Assembly (NCBI RefSeq): GCF_028736175.1
Contig: NZ_CP117880.1
Span: forward strand, 3,906,001-3,970,000
DNA length: 64,000 nt
From: Sphingobacterium oryzagri
GTDB taxonomy: Bacteria > Bacteroidota > Bacteroidia > Sphingobacteriales > Sphingobacteriaceae
Direction: 5' to 3'
The translations under genes were made by a program, and so were the position numbers. Every line of letters starts with the position of its first letter. Within the stretch, counting starts at the first letter, position 1. Of the stretch, positions 1 through 8,644 are shown in pieces. Below the pieces are notes generated by a model. That model did not search any database. It had not been told where the DNA came from and saw only the letters and a list, made by a program, of their open reading frames with translations.

Positions 1-1
1 A

Positions 2-76
2 GTCAACAGTTTGATTATCTCCTTAGCATTTTTCTATGTCCTCTATTGGAATTATAAAAACAAAAAGATCGCTTAA
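2..76 (+). CDS. C-terminal end of a membrane protein (partial)
   Basis: An open frame enters from the left edge and ends at TAA 74-76. The 24 visible residues form a hydrophobic helix (around SLAFFYVLYW) followed by a short basic tail (NYKNKKIA), which is how many inner-membrane transporters end, with the positive tail on the cytoplasmic side. The next gene starts 28 bp downstream on the same strand. Too little remains to name the family. Confidence 0.55.
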   Translation, partial: VNSLIISLAFFYVLYWNYKNKKIA

Positions 77-104
77 TCGTTGTTGATGTAAACAATTAAC
101 ATCC

Positions 105-1376
105 ATGGAGAATAGCTCTAAAAAGTTCCCCTATGCACTTGACCTTGCCGCCAGCTTATTTGCGATGGCTTTACTGCTTGGTTTTATGTATGCTACCCAA
201 ACAGTACTCGTTCCGTTGCTGTTTGCGATATTGATAGCCATTTCTCTTTATCCGCTCGCCCGCTTATTTGAGCGGTTACGCTTGGGTAAAGCGACTGCCG
301 CGATCTTGTCTGTGATCGTTGCGATCGCCGTTATTTACGCATTAGGTTGGTTTATCGTGCATCAAAGCATCATCATTGGCAAAGATGCCTCAGCCATTAC
401 AAACAAAGTGATGTCGGTCTTAGATCGTGCACAGATTTGGTTAGAAAATAGCTTTGGTATACAACGTACGGAAGTGATGGATCAGTTGCGCGAACAAGGC
501 GACAAAATGATGTCTAACGCCGGTACAATGGCTTCAGCAACCTTCGGTTCGATCGGAAACGTATTAGCAGGTGCCGTATTGGTTCCCCTTTTTAGCTTTT
601 TTCTGCTATACTATCGTGATTTCTTTCGCGTGTTTTTCTTCAAAGCCTTCCGCAGTGTTCCGCACGCCAAAGTACACGAAACGCTCAACAAAATCTATTA
701 CGTTGTTCAAAGTTATTTACTTGGTCTTGTGACGGTAATGGGTATCGTAGCTATTTTAAACACCGTCGGATTGATGGTAATGGGCATCGAGTATGCTTGG
801 TTTTTTGGCACGTTGGCGTCGCTTTTGATGCTGCTGCCCTACATCGGTATCGCTATTGGTTCGATTCTTCCAGCTTTATTTGCCTTAGCGGTAAAAGATA
901 GTGCCTGGTATGCTGTGGGTGTTGTTGCCTGGTTTCAGGTGGTTCAATTTTTGGAAGGAAATATTATCACGCCGAATATCGTCGGCAGTAAGGTAAGTAT
1001 CAACCCGCTGATGGCCATCATTGCTATTTTGTTGGGTGGTATGTTATTTGGCCTTTCCGGATTGATCTTGGCTTTGCCACTAACTGCAACTATAAAAGTG
1101 GTGTTTGACGCGATCCCGTCTATGCAAGCTTTCGGCTTTTTAATCGGCGAGCCCGAGAAAGAGCATTTAAAAATTAATTCAACGCAGGAATTACTAATTA
1201 AATGGAAGATTGTTCGAAAACCAAATATGGAGAAGAAAGTGAAGGTGGAAATTGATGTCAATACCGATGAAAACCCACCGAAAACCACCTTGCATTACAA
1301 AGAAATTACCGAATCGGAAACCACGGCGTTCGAAGAAGACAAAAGTGCAGACGATAAAAAGGATAATGAGGCGTAG
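105..1376 (+). CDS. AI-2E family transporter (PerM/YdiK-like permease)
   Basis: Polytopic inner-membrane protein of 423 residues. Two N-terminal helices (about 12-55) and a third near 62-85 precede a soluble stretch, then five or so helices between about 150 and 340, the usual AI-2E/PerM layout. The pattern around residues 290-330 (GNIITPNIVGSKVSINPL, then GLSGLILALP) is typical of the family. Members are annotated as AI-2 exporters or sodium-proton antiporters, but the substrate is usually unknown. A charged tail of about 60 residues (360-423), rich in Lys, Glu and Asp, extends beyond the family core. It ends 4 bp before the convergent holA stop codon. The family is clear; the substrate is not. 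Confidence 0.88.
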   Translation: MENSSKKFPYALDLAASLFAMALLLGFMYATQTVLVPLLFAILIAISLYPLARLFERLRLGKATAAILSVIVAIAVIYALGWFIVHQSIIIGKDASAITNKVMSVLDRAQIWLENSFGIQRTEVMDQLREQGDKMMSNAGTMASATFGSIGNVLAGAVLVPLFSFFLLYYRDFFRVFFFKAFRSVPHAKVHETLNKIYYVVQSYLLGLVTVMGIVAILNTVGLMVMGIEYAWFFGTLASLLMLLPYIGIAIGSILPALFALAVKDSAWYAVGVVAWFQVVQFLEGNIITPNIVGSKVSINPLMAIIAILLGGMLFGLSGLILALPLTATIKVVFDAIPSMQAFGFLIGEPEKEHLKINSTQELLIKWKIVRKPNMEKKVKVEIDVNTDENPPKTTLHYKEITESETTAFEEDKSADDKKDNEA

Positions 1377-1380
1377 GCTA

Positions 1381-2391
1381 TTAGTTTAGAATCTTAAAAA
1401 CAAGCTCACGCAGGATATCGGCACTATCTGTAAAAGGGCCGATATCCATCCCTTTTGTTTTTAGATCATAAGCACTAAGCTGATGGATAATATCGAAGGT
1501 TTTCTTACGATTGAAATTACGTGCAGCCGCCTCGTATTCCTTGAGAAAAAAGCTGTGCACGCCCAACTGTTTAGCCGCGACCTGCGGCGACTTATCAGGC
1601 AAATAATGATATTTTAGTATTTTAGTAAAATAGGTGCCTAAGTTACCGATCACCATGGGCAACGGATTTGATTTGGGATTGGCAACGAAATAATCTACAA
1701 TCTGAATGGCTTTGACAGCATTTCGCTTCGCAAGCGCAGACTGGAGCTCAAAAACATTGAAGTCTTTACTAATACCGATATTCTGTTCGATATGCACGGG
1801 TTGAACCTCCTGCTCTTTAGGCACATTGAGCATCAGCTTATTGATTTCATTCGCAATCTTGGATAGATCCGTACCTAAATAATCGGCCATCATCGCTGCC
1901 GCCTGTGGGTGAATGGTGCGGTCTGCGTTCCTAAACTGATCAACAACCCATTCGCCGACCTTATTATCGTAAAGCTTGGCTGATTCCACCACGACGCCTG
2001 CTTTTTCAAAGGCTTTGTAAATTTTCTTACGTTTATCAAACTTGCCGTATTTGTAAGCGATGACCAAAATGGTCGTAGGCGTCAAGTGCTCCACATATTT
2101 TAGCAGCAGCTCTTCTTCGGATTTCCATTTTAGATCCTGCGCTTCCTTGATAACGATAAGTTGATGATCACTCATCATCGGGTAGCGCTTTGCAGCGTTG
2201 ACGATATTGACGATACTGCTATCTTTACCATACAGAATGGTCTGGTCAAAACCTTTCTGCGCATCATTCAATACCTGCTTTTCCAGCGCATCGGCGATGA
2301 GGTCGATATAATACGACTCGTCGCCGTGTAGTAGATACACCGGACTAAACTTTCGCTTCTTAATATCCGTCAGAATAGCACTCACATTCAT
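1381..2391 (-). CDS. holA: DNA polymerase III subunit delta
   Basis: Delta subunit of the clamp-loader complex, which opens the beta clamp and loads it on primed DNA. The protein has the HolA layout: an N-terminal RecA-like region with the VYLLHGDESYYID motif, a central lid region and a C-terminal collar helical domain. The frame is open further upstream, but the ATG at 2391 gives the expected N terminus (MNVSAILTDIKKRKFSPVYL) and 336 residues, the family's normal size. It is divergent from the HsdR-N-like gene, with about 80 bp between start codons, and converges on the AI-2E permease gene. Confidence 0.9.
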   Translation of the reverse strand: MNVSAILTDIKKRKFSPVYLLHGDESYYIDLIADALEKQVLNDAQKGFDQTILYGKDSSIVNIVNAAKRYPMMSDHQLIVIKEAQDLKWKSEEELLLKYVEHLTPTTILVIAYKYGKFDKRKKIYKAFEKAGVVVESAKLYDNKVGEWVVDQFRNADRTIHPQAAAMMADYLGTDLSKIANEINKLMLNVPKEQEVQPVHIEQNIGISKDFNVFELQSALAKRNAVKAIQIVDYFVANPKSNPLPMVIGNLGTYFTKILKYHYLPDKSPQVAAKQLGVHSFFLKEYEAAARNFNRKKTFDIIHQLSAYDLKTKGMDIGPFTDSADILRELVFKILN

Positions 2392-2440
2392 ACCTTGCGA
2401 AAGTACAACTTTTCTGTGTCTTTGCCGTGGCTCTACCCAT

Positions 2441-2471
2441 TTTGTTGCCAACCAAAATATTCGTATTTTTG
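2441..2471 (+). promoter_or_regulatory. Bacteroidetes-type promoter for the HsdR-N-like gene
   Basis: TTTG at 2441-2444, 19 bp, then TATTTTTG at 2464-2471: an exact match to the Bacteroidetes -33/-7 consensus. Transcription should start about 4-5 bp after the last G, at or next to the ATG at 2475, so the mRNA is predicted to be leaderless. Confidence 0.65.
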
Positions 2472-2474
2472 CAC

Positions 2475-2942
2475 ATGTTTGAGCCCATTCCGTTAAACTT
2501 ACCTCCTTATCCCTCCAAAATCACGACAAAAATGAACAAACTGTTTATTTTCGATGAGCTTCGGAAAAAGCAGTTGGTGTTAACGCCGGAGGAATGGGTT
2601 AGGCAACATTGGGTACATTACTTGCACACCCACAAAAATTATCCTAAGCCCTTGATGCAGATTGAAGGCGGACTTAAACTAAATACCCTCCAAAAAAGAA
2701 GCGACTTATTGATCTATAATAATCATGGCGAAAAAATACTTTTGGCAGAGTTTAAGGCGCCGACTGTCAAAATTACCGAACAGGTGTTTCATCAAATAGC
2801 CAACTATAATAGCATCCATAAAATCCCCTTACTTTTGGTTAGCAACGGAATGGAGCACTATTATTGCCGGATAGACTTTGTCGAAAATCGATTTGAATTT
2901 TTACAGGAACTGCCAAATTATAATTCGGCGCTTAATTTGTAG
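2475..2942 (+). CDS. Stand-alone type I restriction HsdR N-terminal-like (PD-(D/E)xK) protein
   Basis: 155-residue protein matching the HsdR N-terminal domain family (HSDR_N_2), which carries the PD-(D/E)xK nuclease fold in type I restriction enzymes. The nuclease signature is visible: GGLKLNTLQKRSDLLIY supplies the Asp, and LLAEFKAP supplies the ExK. No helicase domain, specificity subunit or methylase gene is nearby, so it is not a restriction system here. The start at 2475 gives the N terminus MFEPIPLNLPPYPSKI, which I recognise as typical of this Bacteroidetes family; the ATG at 2532 would cut it off. Its role is unknown; being next to holA hints at DNA metabolism, but that is only an inference. 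Confidence 0.75.
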   Translation: MFEPIPLNLPPYPSKITTKMNKLFIFDELRKKQLVLTPEEWVRQHWVHYLHTHKNYPKPLMQIEGGLKLNTLQKRSDLLIYNNHGEKILLAEFKAPTVKITEQVFHQIANYNSIHKIPLLLVSNGMEHYYCRIDFVENRFEFLQELPNYNSALNL

Positions 2943-3001
2943 CATAGATTAAAATTATAATTTTATATTAGTCCTTTAGAAAATTGAAAAACATAACAGC
3001 A

Positions 3002-3700
3002 ATGAACATAGATAAAAACGAATTCAGAAAATATGCCATTCAACACCACCGTATTGGCAGCCAACATGTAGATGGTTATATCTCGCGTGTTCAACAAAAC
3101 CTACCGAAAAACTTAACACCTTACATTATCGAAGAGCGCCAGATGAACGTTGCTCAAATGGACGTTTTTTCGCGTTTGATGATGGATCGTATTATTTTCT
3201 TGGGCGATGGTATCAATGATCAAGTCGCTAATATCGTTCAGGCACAACTTTTATTTTTGCAGTCTACCGATGCACAGCGCGACATCCAGATCTACATCAA
3301 CTCGCCTGGCGGAAGCGTCTATGCTGGTTTAGGTATTTATGACACGATGCAATATATCTCGCCTGATGTGGCAACAATCTGTACAGGTATGGCGGCTTCC
3401 ATGGGTGCTGTTTTACTAGTGGCCGGTGCTAAAGGCAAACGCGCTGCTTTGAGACATTCCCGCGTAATGATTCACCAGCCTTCTGGTGGTGCACAAGGCG
3501 TAGCTTCCGATATGGAGATCAATTTGAGAGAAATGCTTAAATTAAAAGAAGAACTTTATACCATCATTGCGGAGCATTCCGGACAGAGCTACGAGTGGGT
3601 CGAAAAGTCATCTGATCGTGATTACTGGATGAAAGCTGGTGAAGCAAAAGAGTTTGGTATGATTGATGAGGTACTTTTACCAAAGAAAGAAGTTAAATAA
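3002..3700 (+). CDS. clpP: ATP-dependent Clp protease proteolytic subunit
   Basis: Serine protease subunit that forms the tetradecameric proteolytic chamber used with ClpX for regulated protein degradation in the cytoplasm. The catalytic triad is visible: Ser133 in GMAASMGA, His158 in MIHQPSGG and Asp207 in DRDYWM. At 232 residues it is about 30 longer than the E. coli enzyme because of an N-terminal extension that is common in Bacteroidetes. I use the ATG at 3002 rather than the in-frame TTG at 2984. clpX follows after 11 bp on the same strand, so the two are almost certainly co-transcribed. Confidence 0.95.
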   Translation: MNIDKNEFRKYAIQHHRIGSQHVDGYISRVQQNLPKNLTPYIIEERQMNVAQMDVFSRLMMDRIIFLGDGINDQVANIVQAQLLFLQSTDAQRDIQIYINSPGGSVYAGLGIYDTMQYISPDVATICTGMAASMGAVLLVAGAKGKRAALRHSRVMIHQPSGGAQGVASDMEINLREMLKLKEELYTIIAEHSGQSYEWVEKSSDRDYWMKAGEAKEFGMIDEVLLPKKEVK

Positions 3701-3711
3701 CAAATTAATCA

Positions 3712-4962
3712 ATGAGTAAGATTAATAACAGAGATATTCGTTGTTCATTCTGTGGCATCAGCAAAAATGATGCACAGATGCTGATTGCTGGCGACGGAGC
3801 TCACATATGCGACCGTTGTGTTACGCAAGCAGGCGAGATTTTGGCGGAGGAACTAAAACAACGCAAAAGCAAGTCATTGCAAACGACGTTGAAACTTATT
3901 CGCCCGATCGAGATCAAACAACACCTTGACCAATATGTTATTGGCCAGGATGATGCTAAGAAAGTCATTTCGGTTTCTGTGTATAACCACTACAAACGGT
4001 TAAACCAAAAAATCGACAAAGATGAGATTGAGATTGAAAAATCCAACTTGATTATTGTCGGTGAAACCGGTACGGGTAAAACATTATTGGCAAAAACTGT
4101 TGCCAAAATATTAAACGTACCTTTTTGTATTGTTGATGCAACCGTATTAACAGAAGCCGGATATGTAGGTGAAGATGTGGAAAGTATATTGACACGCTTG
4201 CTACAGGCTGCCGATTACGATGTTGCAGCAGCAGAGCGCGGTATTATTTATATCGATGAAATCGATAAGATAGCGCGCAAAAGCGATAACCCATCTATTA
4301 CGCGTGACGTATCTGGCGAAGGCGTGCAGCAGGCTTTACTGAAAATCTTGGAAGGCACCAATGTGAATGTGCCACCGCAAGGCGGACGTAAGCATCCCGA
4401 TCAAAAGATGATTTCCGTAAATACCAGCAACATCCTGTTCATTTGTGGCGGCGCGTTTGACGGTATTCAGAAAAAGATTGCGAATCGTTTACGCACGCAA
4501 ACGGTGGGCTACAAAATGAAAGAAGACGATGAGGAAATCGACTTGACAAATTTGTACAAATATATTACACCACAAGATCTAAAGAATTTCGGTCTTATTC
4601 CGGAATTAATCGGTCGTTTGCCCGTGTTAACGTATCTGAATCCGCTGGATAAAGGAACCTTGCTTAATATTTTGACCGAGCCAAGAAATGCTCTGATCAA
4701 GCAGTACCGCAAATTATTCCAGTACGAAGATGTAGATTTGGTGTTTGACGAGGATGTCTACGACTTCATTGTCGATAAGGCCTGGGAATTTAAATTGGGT
4801 GCCCGGGGCTTACGAAGTATTTGCGAGGCCATCATGCTCGATGCCATGTTCGAAATACCGACAAGTAAGGATGAGGGAGACGATAAAACACTCCATATCA
4901 GTTTGGAATACGCTAAAAAGAAGTTTGCAAAATCAGACATTAAGAAGCTCCAAGTTGCTTAA
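3712..4962 (+). CDS. clpX: ATP-dependent Clp protease ATP-binding subunit ClpX
   Basis: AAA+ unfoldase that recognises tagged substrates and feeds them to ClpP. The N-terminal zinc-binding domain has its four cysteines (C11, C14, C33, C36). Walker A (GETGTGKT), Walker B (IIYIDEIDKIA) and the C-terminal sensor-2 region (LGARGLRSI) are all present. Length (416) is normal. Second gene of the clpP-clpX operon, closed by a terminator just after the stop codon. Confidence 0.96.
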   Translation: MSKINNRDIRCSFCGISKNDAQMLIAGDGAHICDRCVTQAGEILAEELKQRKSKSLQTTLKLIRPIEIKQHLDQYVIGQDDAKKVISVSVYNHYKRLNQKIDKDEIEIEKSNLIIVGETGTGKTLLAKTVAKILNVPFCIVDATVLTEAGYVGEDVESILTRLLQAADYDVAAAERGIIYIDEIDKIARKSDNPSITRDVSGEGVQQALLKILEGTNVNVPPQGGRKHPDQKMISVNTSNILFICGGAFDGIQKKIANRLRTQTVGYKMKEDDEEIDLTNLYKYITPQDLKNFGLIPELIGRLPVLTYLNPLDKGTLLNILTEPRNALIKQYRKLFQYEDVDLVFDEDVYDFIVDKAWEFKLGARGLRSICEAIMLDAMFEIPTSKDEGDDKTLHISLEYAKKKFAKSDIKKLQVA

Positions 4963-4967
4963 CAAAC

Positions 4968-4996
4968 AAAATCCCTCAGCCTGCTGGGGGATTTTT
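4968..4996 (+). terminator. Rho-independent terminator after clpX
   Basis: Inverted repeat ATCCCTCAGC (4971-4980) and GCTGGGGGAT (4983-4992) with one G-T pair and a 2-base centre, followed by TTTT. It lies 8 bp after the clpX stop codon and should close the clpPX operon. Confidence 0.8.
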
Positions 4997-5008
4997 GTAT
5001 AAATAAAA

Positions 5009-5156
5009 GAGGCCGTCTAAAAAGTGATTAAATTTCGTCAATGCGAGAAGGAGGAACGACGACGCAATCTTATCAAAGAAAAATGCAGATTGCTTCGTCA
5101 TACTTCCTCGCAATGACGCATTTTGAAGTTAATCGATTAGCTTTTTGGACAGCCTC
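5009..5156. mobile_element. MITE-like repeat, copy A (148 bp)
   Basis: Non-coding element bounded by imperfect terminal inverted repeats: GAGGCCGTCTAAAAAG at 5009-5024 and CTTTTTGGACAGCCTC at 5141-5156. Inside is a long hairpin whose arms contain CGTCAATGCGAGAAGGAGG and CTTCCTCGCAATGACG. The reverse complement of a second copy lies at 23695-23845 and differs by two substitutions and a 3-bp deletion (GAA missing here). I see no clear target duplication. The element separates the clpX terminator from amn, leaving only 24 bp to the amn ATG. Confidence 0.8.
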
Positions 5157-5180
5157 ATGGTTTAATTAAATACATACTAT

Positions 5181-5996
5181 ATGACAAAAAACAAAACTGT
5201 AGAAACGCCCATCACACCCGGGCTTAAATCGAAAAAAGACATCGTGAACAATTGGTTGCCGCGATACACGGGCTGTCCGTTGGAAGAGTTCGAGCCTTAT
5301 GTGCTGCTTACGAACTTCTCGAGATACATCAAGATGTTTTCGGAAATGCACGACAATGCGCCTATTTATGGTGAAGATAAAGCGATGCAAGCCTGTTCCG
5401 CTGGTGGTATTACGATTATTAACTTTGGTATAGGTAGCCCGATGGCCGCAACCATCATGGATTTGCTTTCAGCGATCAACCCAAAAGCCGTGCTTTTTCT
5501 CGGCAAAACTGGCGGTCTGAAGAAAAAGATTCCCGTAGGCGAATTGATCTTGCCGATTGCTGCTATTCGCGGTGAAGGTACGTCTAACGATTATTTCCCG
5601 CAAGAAGTTCCTTCGTTACCCTCATTTGCTTTGCAAAAGGCTATTTCGACAACGATTCGCGATTATTCACGCGATTACTGGACAGGAACAGTATATACCA
5701 CCAACAGACGCGTATGGGAACATGACAAAGCATTTAAAAAATACTTGAAAGCTATTCGTGCTATGGCGGTAGATATGGAAACAGCGACCATCTTTAGTGT
5801 GGGCTTTGCAAACAAAATTCCGACCGGCGCGTTATTATTAGTGTCTGATCAACCCATGGTACCAGAAGGTGTAAAAACATCCGAAAGTGATCTTGCTGTA
5901 ACAGCCAAATATGTGGAAACGCATTTAAAAATTGGTATTGATGCTTTAAAACAGCTAATCAACAATGGGCTGACGGTCAAACACCTGAAGTTTTAA
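5181..5996 (+). CDS. amn: AMP nucleosidase (short form)
   Basis: Predicted to hydrolyse AMP to adenine and ribose 5-phosphate. The 271-residue protein has the nucleoside phosphorylase (PNP/UDP) fold: GGITIINFGIGSPMAATIMD near 75-95, FLGKTGGL, and the substrate-binding VDMETATIF motif near 193-201. It lacks the N-terminal regulatory domain of the roughly 480-residue proteobacterial Amn; the short form is common in Bacteroidetes. Only 24 bp separate its ATG from the MITE copy A, so its promoter must lie in or beyond that element. Identity as AMP nucleosidase rather than another purine nucleosidase rests on recognising the short family. Confidence 0.85.
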   Translation: MTKNKTVETPITPGLKSKKDIVNNWLPRYTGCPLEEFEPYVLLTNFSRYIKMFSEMHDNAPIYGEDKAMQACSAGGITIINFGIGSPMAATIMDLLSAINPKAVLFLGKTGGLKKKIPVGELILPIAAIRGEGTSNDYFPQEVPSLPSFALQKAISTTIRDYSRDYWTGTVYTTNRRVWEHDKAFKKYLKAIRAMAVDMETATIFSVGFANKIPTGALLLVSDQPMVPEGVKTSESDLAVTAKYVETHLKIGIDALKQLINNGLTVKHLKF

Positions 5997-6037
5997 CACC
6001 GGCGATACGCAGCAGCTGCCGCCGCTAAAACAAATTT

Positions 6038-7402
6038 ATGTGGCATAATAACATCTTGGAAACCATTGGCAATACGCCGCTTGTAAAGCTCAATAAGATA
6101 ACAAAACATCTTAAAGGCACCATTCTCGCCAAAATAGAGACCACCAATCCCGGAAATTCGATTAAAGATCGTATGGCGATCAAAATGATCGAAGATGCTG
6201 AGCAGGCGGGTCTGTTAAAACCAGGAGGAACAATCATCGAGGGAACATCCGGTAATACCGGTATGGGCCTCGCGATGGCCGCTGTTGTCAAAGGTTACCG
6301 TTGTATTTTTACCACCACAGATAAACAATCCAAAGAGAAGATCGATGCTTTACGCGCCTTTGGCGCGGAGGTGATCGTCTGTCCTACCAATGTCGCTCCG
6401 GAAGATCCACGTTCGTATTATTCCGTTTCCAGCAGACTGGAAAACGAAGTTCCGAATGCCTGGAAAGCCAATCAATACGATAATCCGTCAAACGCGCAAG
6501 CACATTACGAACAAACGGGACCCGAGATTTGGGCGCAAACGGAAGGAAAGATAACGCATCTGGTGGTTGGTGTCGGAACTGGCGGAACTATCTCCGGAGC
6601 CGCGCGCTATCTGCGCGAGCAAAATCCCAACATCAAGATTTGGGGAATAGATACCTATGGCTCCGTCTTTAAAAAGTTTAAAGAAACCGGTGAACTAGAT
6701 AAAAATGAAATTTACCCGTATATCACAGAAGGTATAGGCGAAGATTTTTTGCCAGCAAATGTTCATTTTGACCTGATTGATCTGTTTGAGAAAGTCACCG
6801 ATAAAGATGCGGCACTAATGACGCGTGACCTGGCTCGCCAGGAAGGCATATTTGCTGGTAACTCGGCCGGATCGGCTATAGCCGGACTATTGCAACTCGG
6901 CCAATCCCTCACGGACGACGATCTTGTCGTCGTTATCTTTCACGACCATGGCTCCCGTTACATGGGCAAGATGTATAACGAAGATTGGTTGCGCGAGCGC
7001 GGCTTTTTACAAGATGAAAAGCTTACCGCCAAAACCATTCTGAAACGGCGCGGTGAGCAGGATATCGTTACAGCCGATGTCAACCAAAGTATTCAGGAAG
7101 CGTTTAATTTGATGAAAACGCTAAACATATCGCAGATTCCTGTCACGCAACAAGGTATGGTGATTGGCAAAGTCACGGAATCGGATATCTTGCATGCGCT
7201 TTTGGAAAATCCGGCCGTCAAATCTGCTCCTGTCGAGTCCATTGCCAGCAAATCATTTCCATTTGTCGACTTAAAAACATCCATCGATAAGATTTCCGCG
7301 CTGATAAATAAAGATACGCAAGCCGTGCTGGTAGAGGATGATCTTGGAAAAATAAATATCATCACCCAATATGATATTATAAACGCTATTTCTACTACCT
7401 AA
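6038..7402 (+). CDS. Cystathionine beta-synthase (PLP enzyme with CBS pair)
   Basis: Fold-type II PLP enzyme, about 454 residues. The catalytic domain (1-325) has the PLP lysine K43 in NSIKDRMA, the substrate loop GTSGNTGMG and the phosphate-binding VGVGTGGTISG. Two CBS domains (about 340-454) follow. This layout matches cystathionine beta-synthase, which condenses serine or O-acetylserine with homocysteine in transsulfuration; cysteine synthases normally lack the CBS pair. The paired CBS domains probably bind an adenosyl ligand such as SAM or AMP, which is inference. It starts about 40 bp after amn and may share its transcript. No haem-binding N terminus, as usual in bacteria. Confidence 0.88.
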   Translation: MWHNNILETIGNTPLVKLNKITKHLKGTILAKIETTNPGNSIKDRMAIKMIEDAEQAGLLKPGGTIIEGTSGNTGMGLAMAAVVKGYRCIFTTTDKQSKEKIDALRAFGAEVIVCPTNVAPEDPRSYYSVSSRLENEVPNAWKANQYDNPSNAQAHYEQTGPEIWAQTEGKITHLVVGVGTGGTISGAARYLREQNPNIKIWGIDTYGSVFKKFKETGELDKNEIYPYITEGIGEDFLPANVHFDLIDLFEKVTDKDAALMTRDLARQEGIFAGNSAGSAIAGLLQLGQSLTDDDLVVVIFHDHGSRYMGKMYNEDWLRERGFLQDEKLTAKTILKRRGEQDIVTADVNQSIQEAFNLMKTLNISQIPVTQQGMVIGKVTESDILHALLENPAVKSAPVESIASKSFPFVDLKTSIDKISALINKDTQAVLVEDDLGKINIITQYDIINAISTT

Positions 7403-7453
7403 AGTGCTACGAAATAAATAATTATACTATATTTAGGTATAGATCTAGCTCAT

Positions 7454-8155
7454 ATGGAAAGAAACAGTAAGCTTAAACGTTTAGAATACTGGATAAAGGC
7501 ACGCTTAGGAAAAATAGCGTTTATAACAATCGAATACAAAGCATCCAAACAATGGTATGGAAGTGATTATGGTGGCTTCTATGTTCATCCCGATGCGCTC
7601 ACAAAAGATGCCATTGTTTACTCTTTCGGTATTGGGCAAGATATATCGTTTGACAGGCAAATTATCGCTAGGCATGACTGTCAGGTTTTCGGGTTTGACC
7701 CAACGCCCAAATCTATCAATTGGGTTGCTTCACAAGATATACCCGATAATTTTAATTTTTATCCCTATGGTCTTGGTGTGAAAACCGAAGAAGTAAAGTT
7801 TCATTTGCCAAAAAATAAAGACCATGTTTCAGGCAGTATTTTTGACCATCGTTTAGTATGCGACGACGACTATGTTTCGGTACCTTTAAAAAGCTTTTCA
7901 GACATTTTGAAAGAAACCGGACATAAATACATTGATGTTCTTAAAATGGATATTGAGGGATCGGAATACGTTGTCATTGACAGCATACTAGCGGCCGGCA
8001 TACCGATCAAACAATTGTTATTGGAAACACATGAGCGTTTCTTTGAGGATGGAACAGAAAAAGGAAAGCAATTTTTTAAAACCTTACACGCGTATGGCTA
8101 CCGTATATTCGCTATCTCAGATACTTATCAGGAAATTTCGTTGATTAAAGTTTAA
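7454..8155 (+). CDS. FkbM family methyltransferase
   Basis: 233-residue SAM-dependent methyltransferase of the FkbM (Methyltransf_21) family. The central region has the SAM-binding VYSFGIGQDISFD and FGFDPTP motifs, and the family hallmark LKMDIEGSEY is near residues 168-177. Such enzymes usually O-methylate sugars of surface polysaccharides or glycolipids, but here no glycosyltransferase genes are close, so the substrate is unknown. It starts 51 bp after the cystathionine beta-synthase gene and converges on the FtsB-like gene. Confidence 0.85.
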   Translation: MERNSKLKRLEYWIKARLGKIAFITIEYKASKQWYGSDYGGFYVHPDALTKDAIVYSFGIGQDISFDRQIIARHDCQVFGFDPTPKSINWVASQDIPDNFNFYPYGLGVKTEEVKFHLPKNKDHVSGSIFDHRLVCDDDYVSVPLKSFSDILKETGHKYIDVLKMDIEGSEYVVIDSILAAGIPIKQLLLETHERFFEDGTEKGKQFFKTLHAYGYRIFAISDTYQEISLIKV

Positions 8156-8172
8156 TCCTGGCGTTAGCAGAT

Positions 8173-8475
8173 TTAGTTTTCTTTCGCTTCAACTTCTTGG
8201 ATAACATACACATCTTCGTTATCCTTTTTCATTTTATAACGCTCACGCGCAATACGCGCAATCTCGCTTGAATTGTATTGGGCGTTTTGTATCGATTTTT
8301 CCATCTGCCCTATTTCCGTTTCATAAAACGCTTTTTCTGTTTCCAGCTTATTTTTTTCCTGTTGGTACGCCATTTGGGTGCTAACGTCGTAACGGTCAAA
8401 AAAGCACATCCAAACCACGAAGGCAAGTCCGGCGATAAGATATTTGTTCCGAATAAGGGTGAGAAAGCGTTCCAT
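8173..8475 (-). CDS. FtsB/DivIC-like septum formation initiator
   Basis: 100-residue protein with a short basic N terminus, one transmembrane helix (about 11-27, YLIAGLAFVVWMCFF) and a coiled coil (about 35-75, with the EKNKLETEKAFYE heptads). This is the layout of FtsB/DivIC, small bitopic divisome proteins that work with FtsL and FtsQ to activate septal peptidoglycan synthesis. The ERYKMKKDNEDVYVI end matches the family's conserved C-terminal part. Downstream of enolase, a neighbourhood also seen for FtsB in other bacteria. Confidence 0.82.
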   Translation of the reverse strand: MERFLTLIRNKYLIAGLAFVVWMCFFDRYDVSTQMAYQQEKNKLETEKAFYETEIGQMEKSIQNAQYNSSEIARIARERYKMKKDNEDVYVIQEVEAKEN

Positions 8476-8644
8476 ACAACAAAGTTAAAAATATCGATAT
8501 AAACTTACGCAAAATTTGTTCGCTTTTACCAACTCGCGTAAAGTCTCGTAAATAATACCTAAATTAACCATAAAATTACAATAACTGCTTTAAAAGCAAC
8601 TTGAATTAAACAAACGAGTAAAATATACTTAAATAAGATACTGT

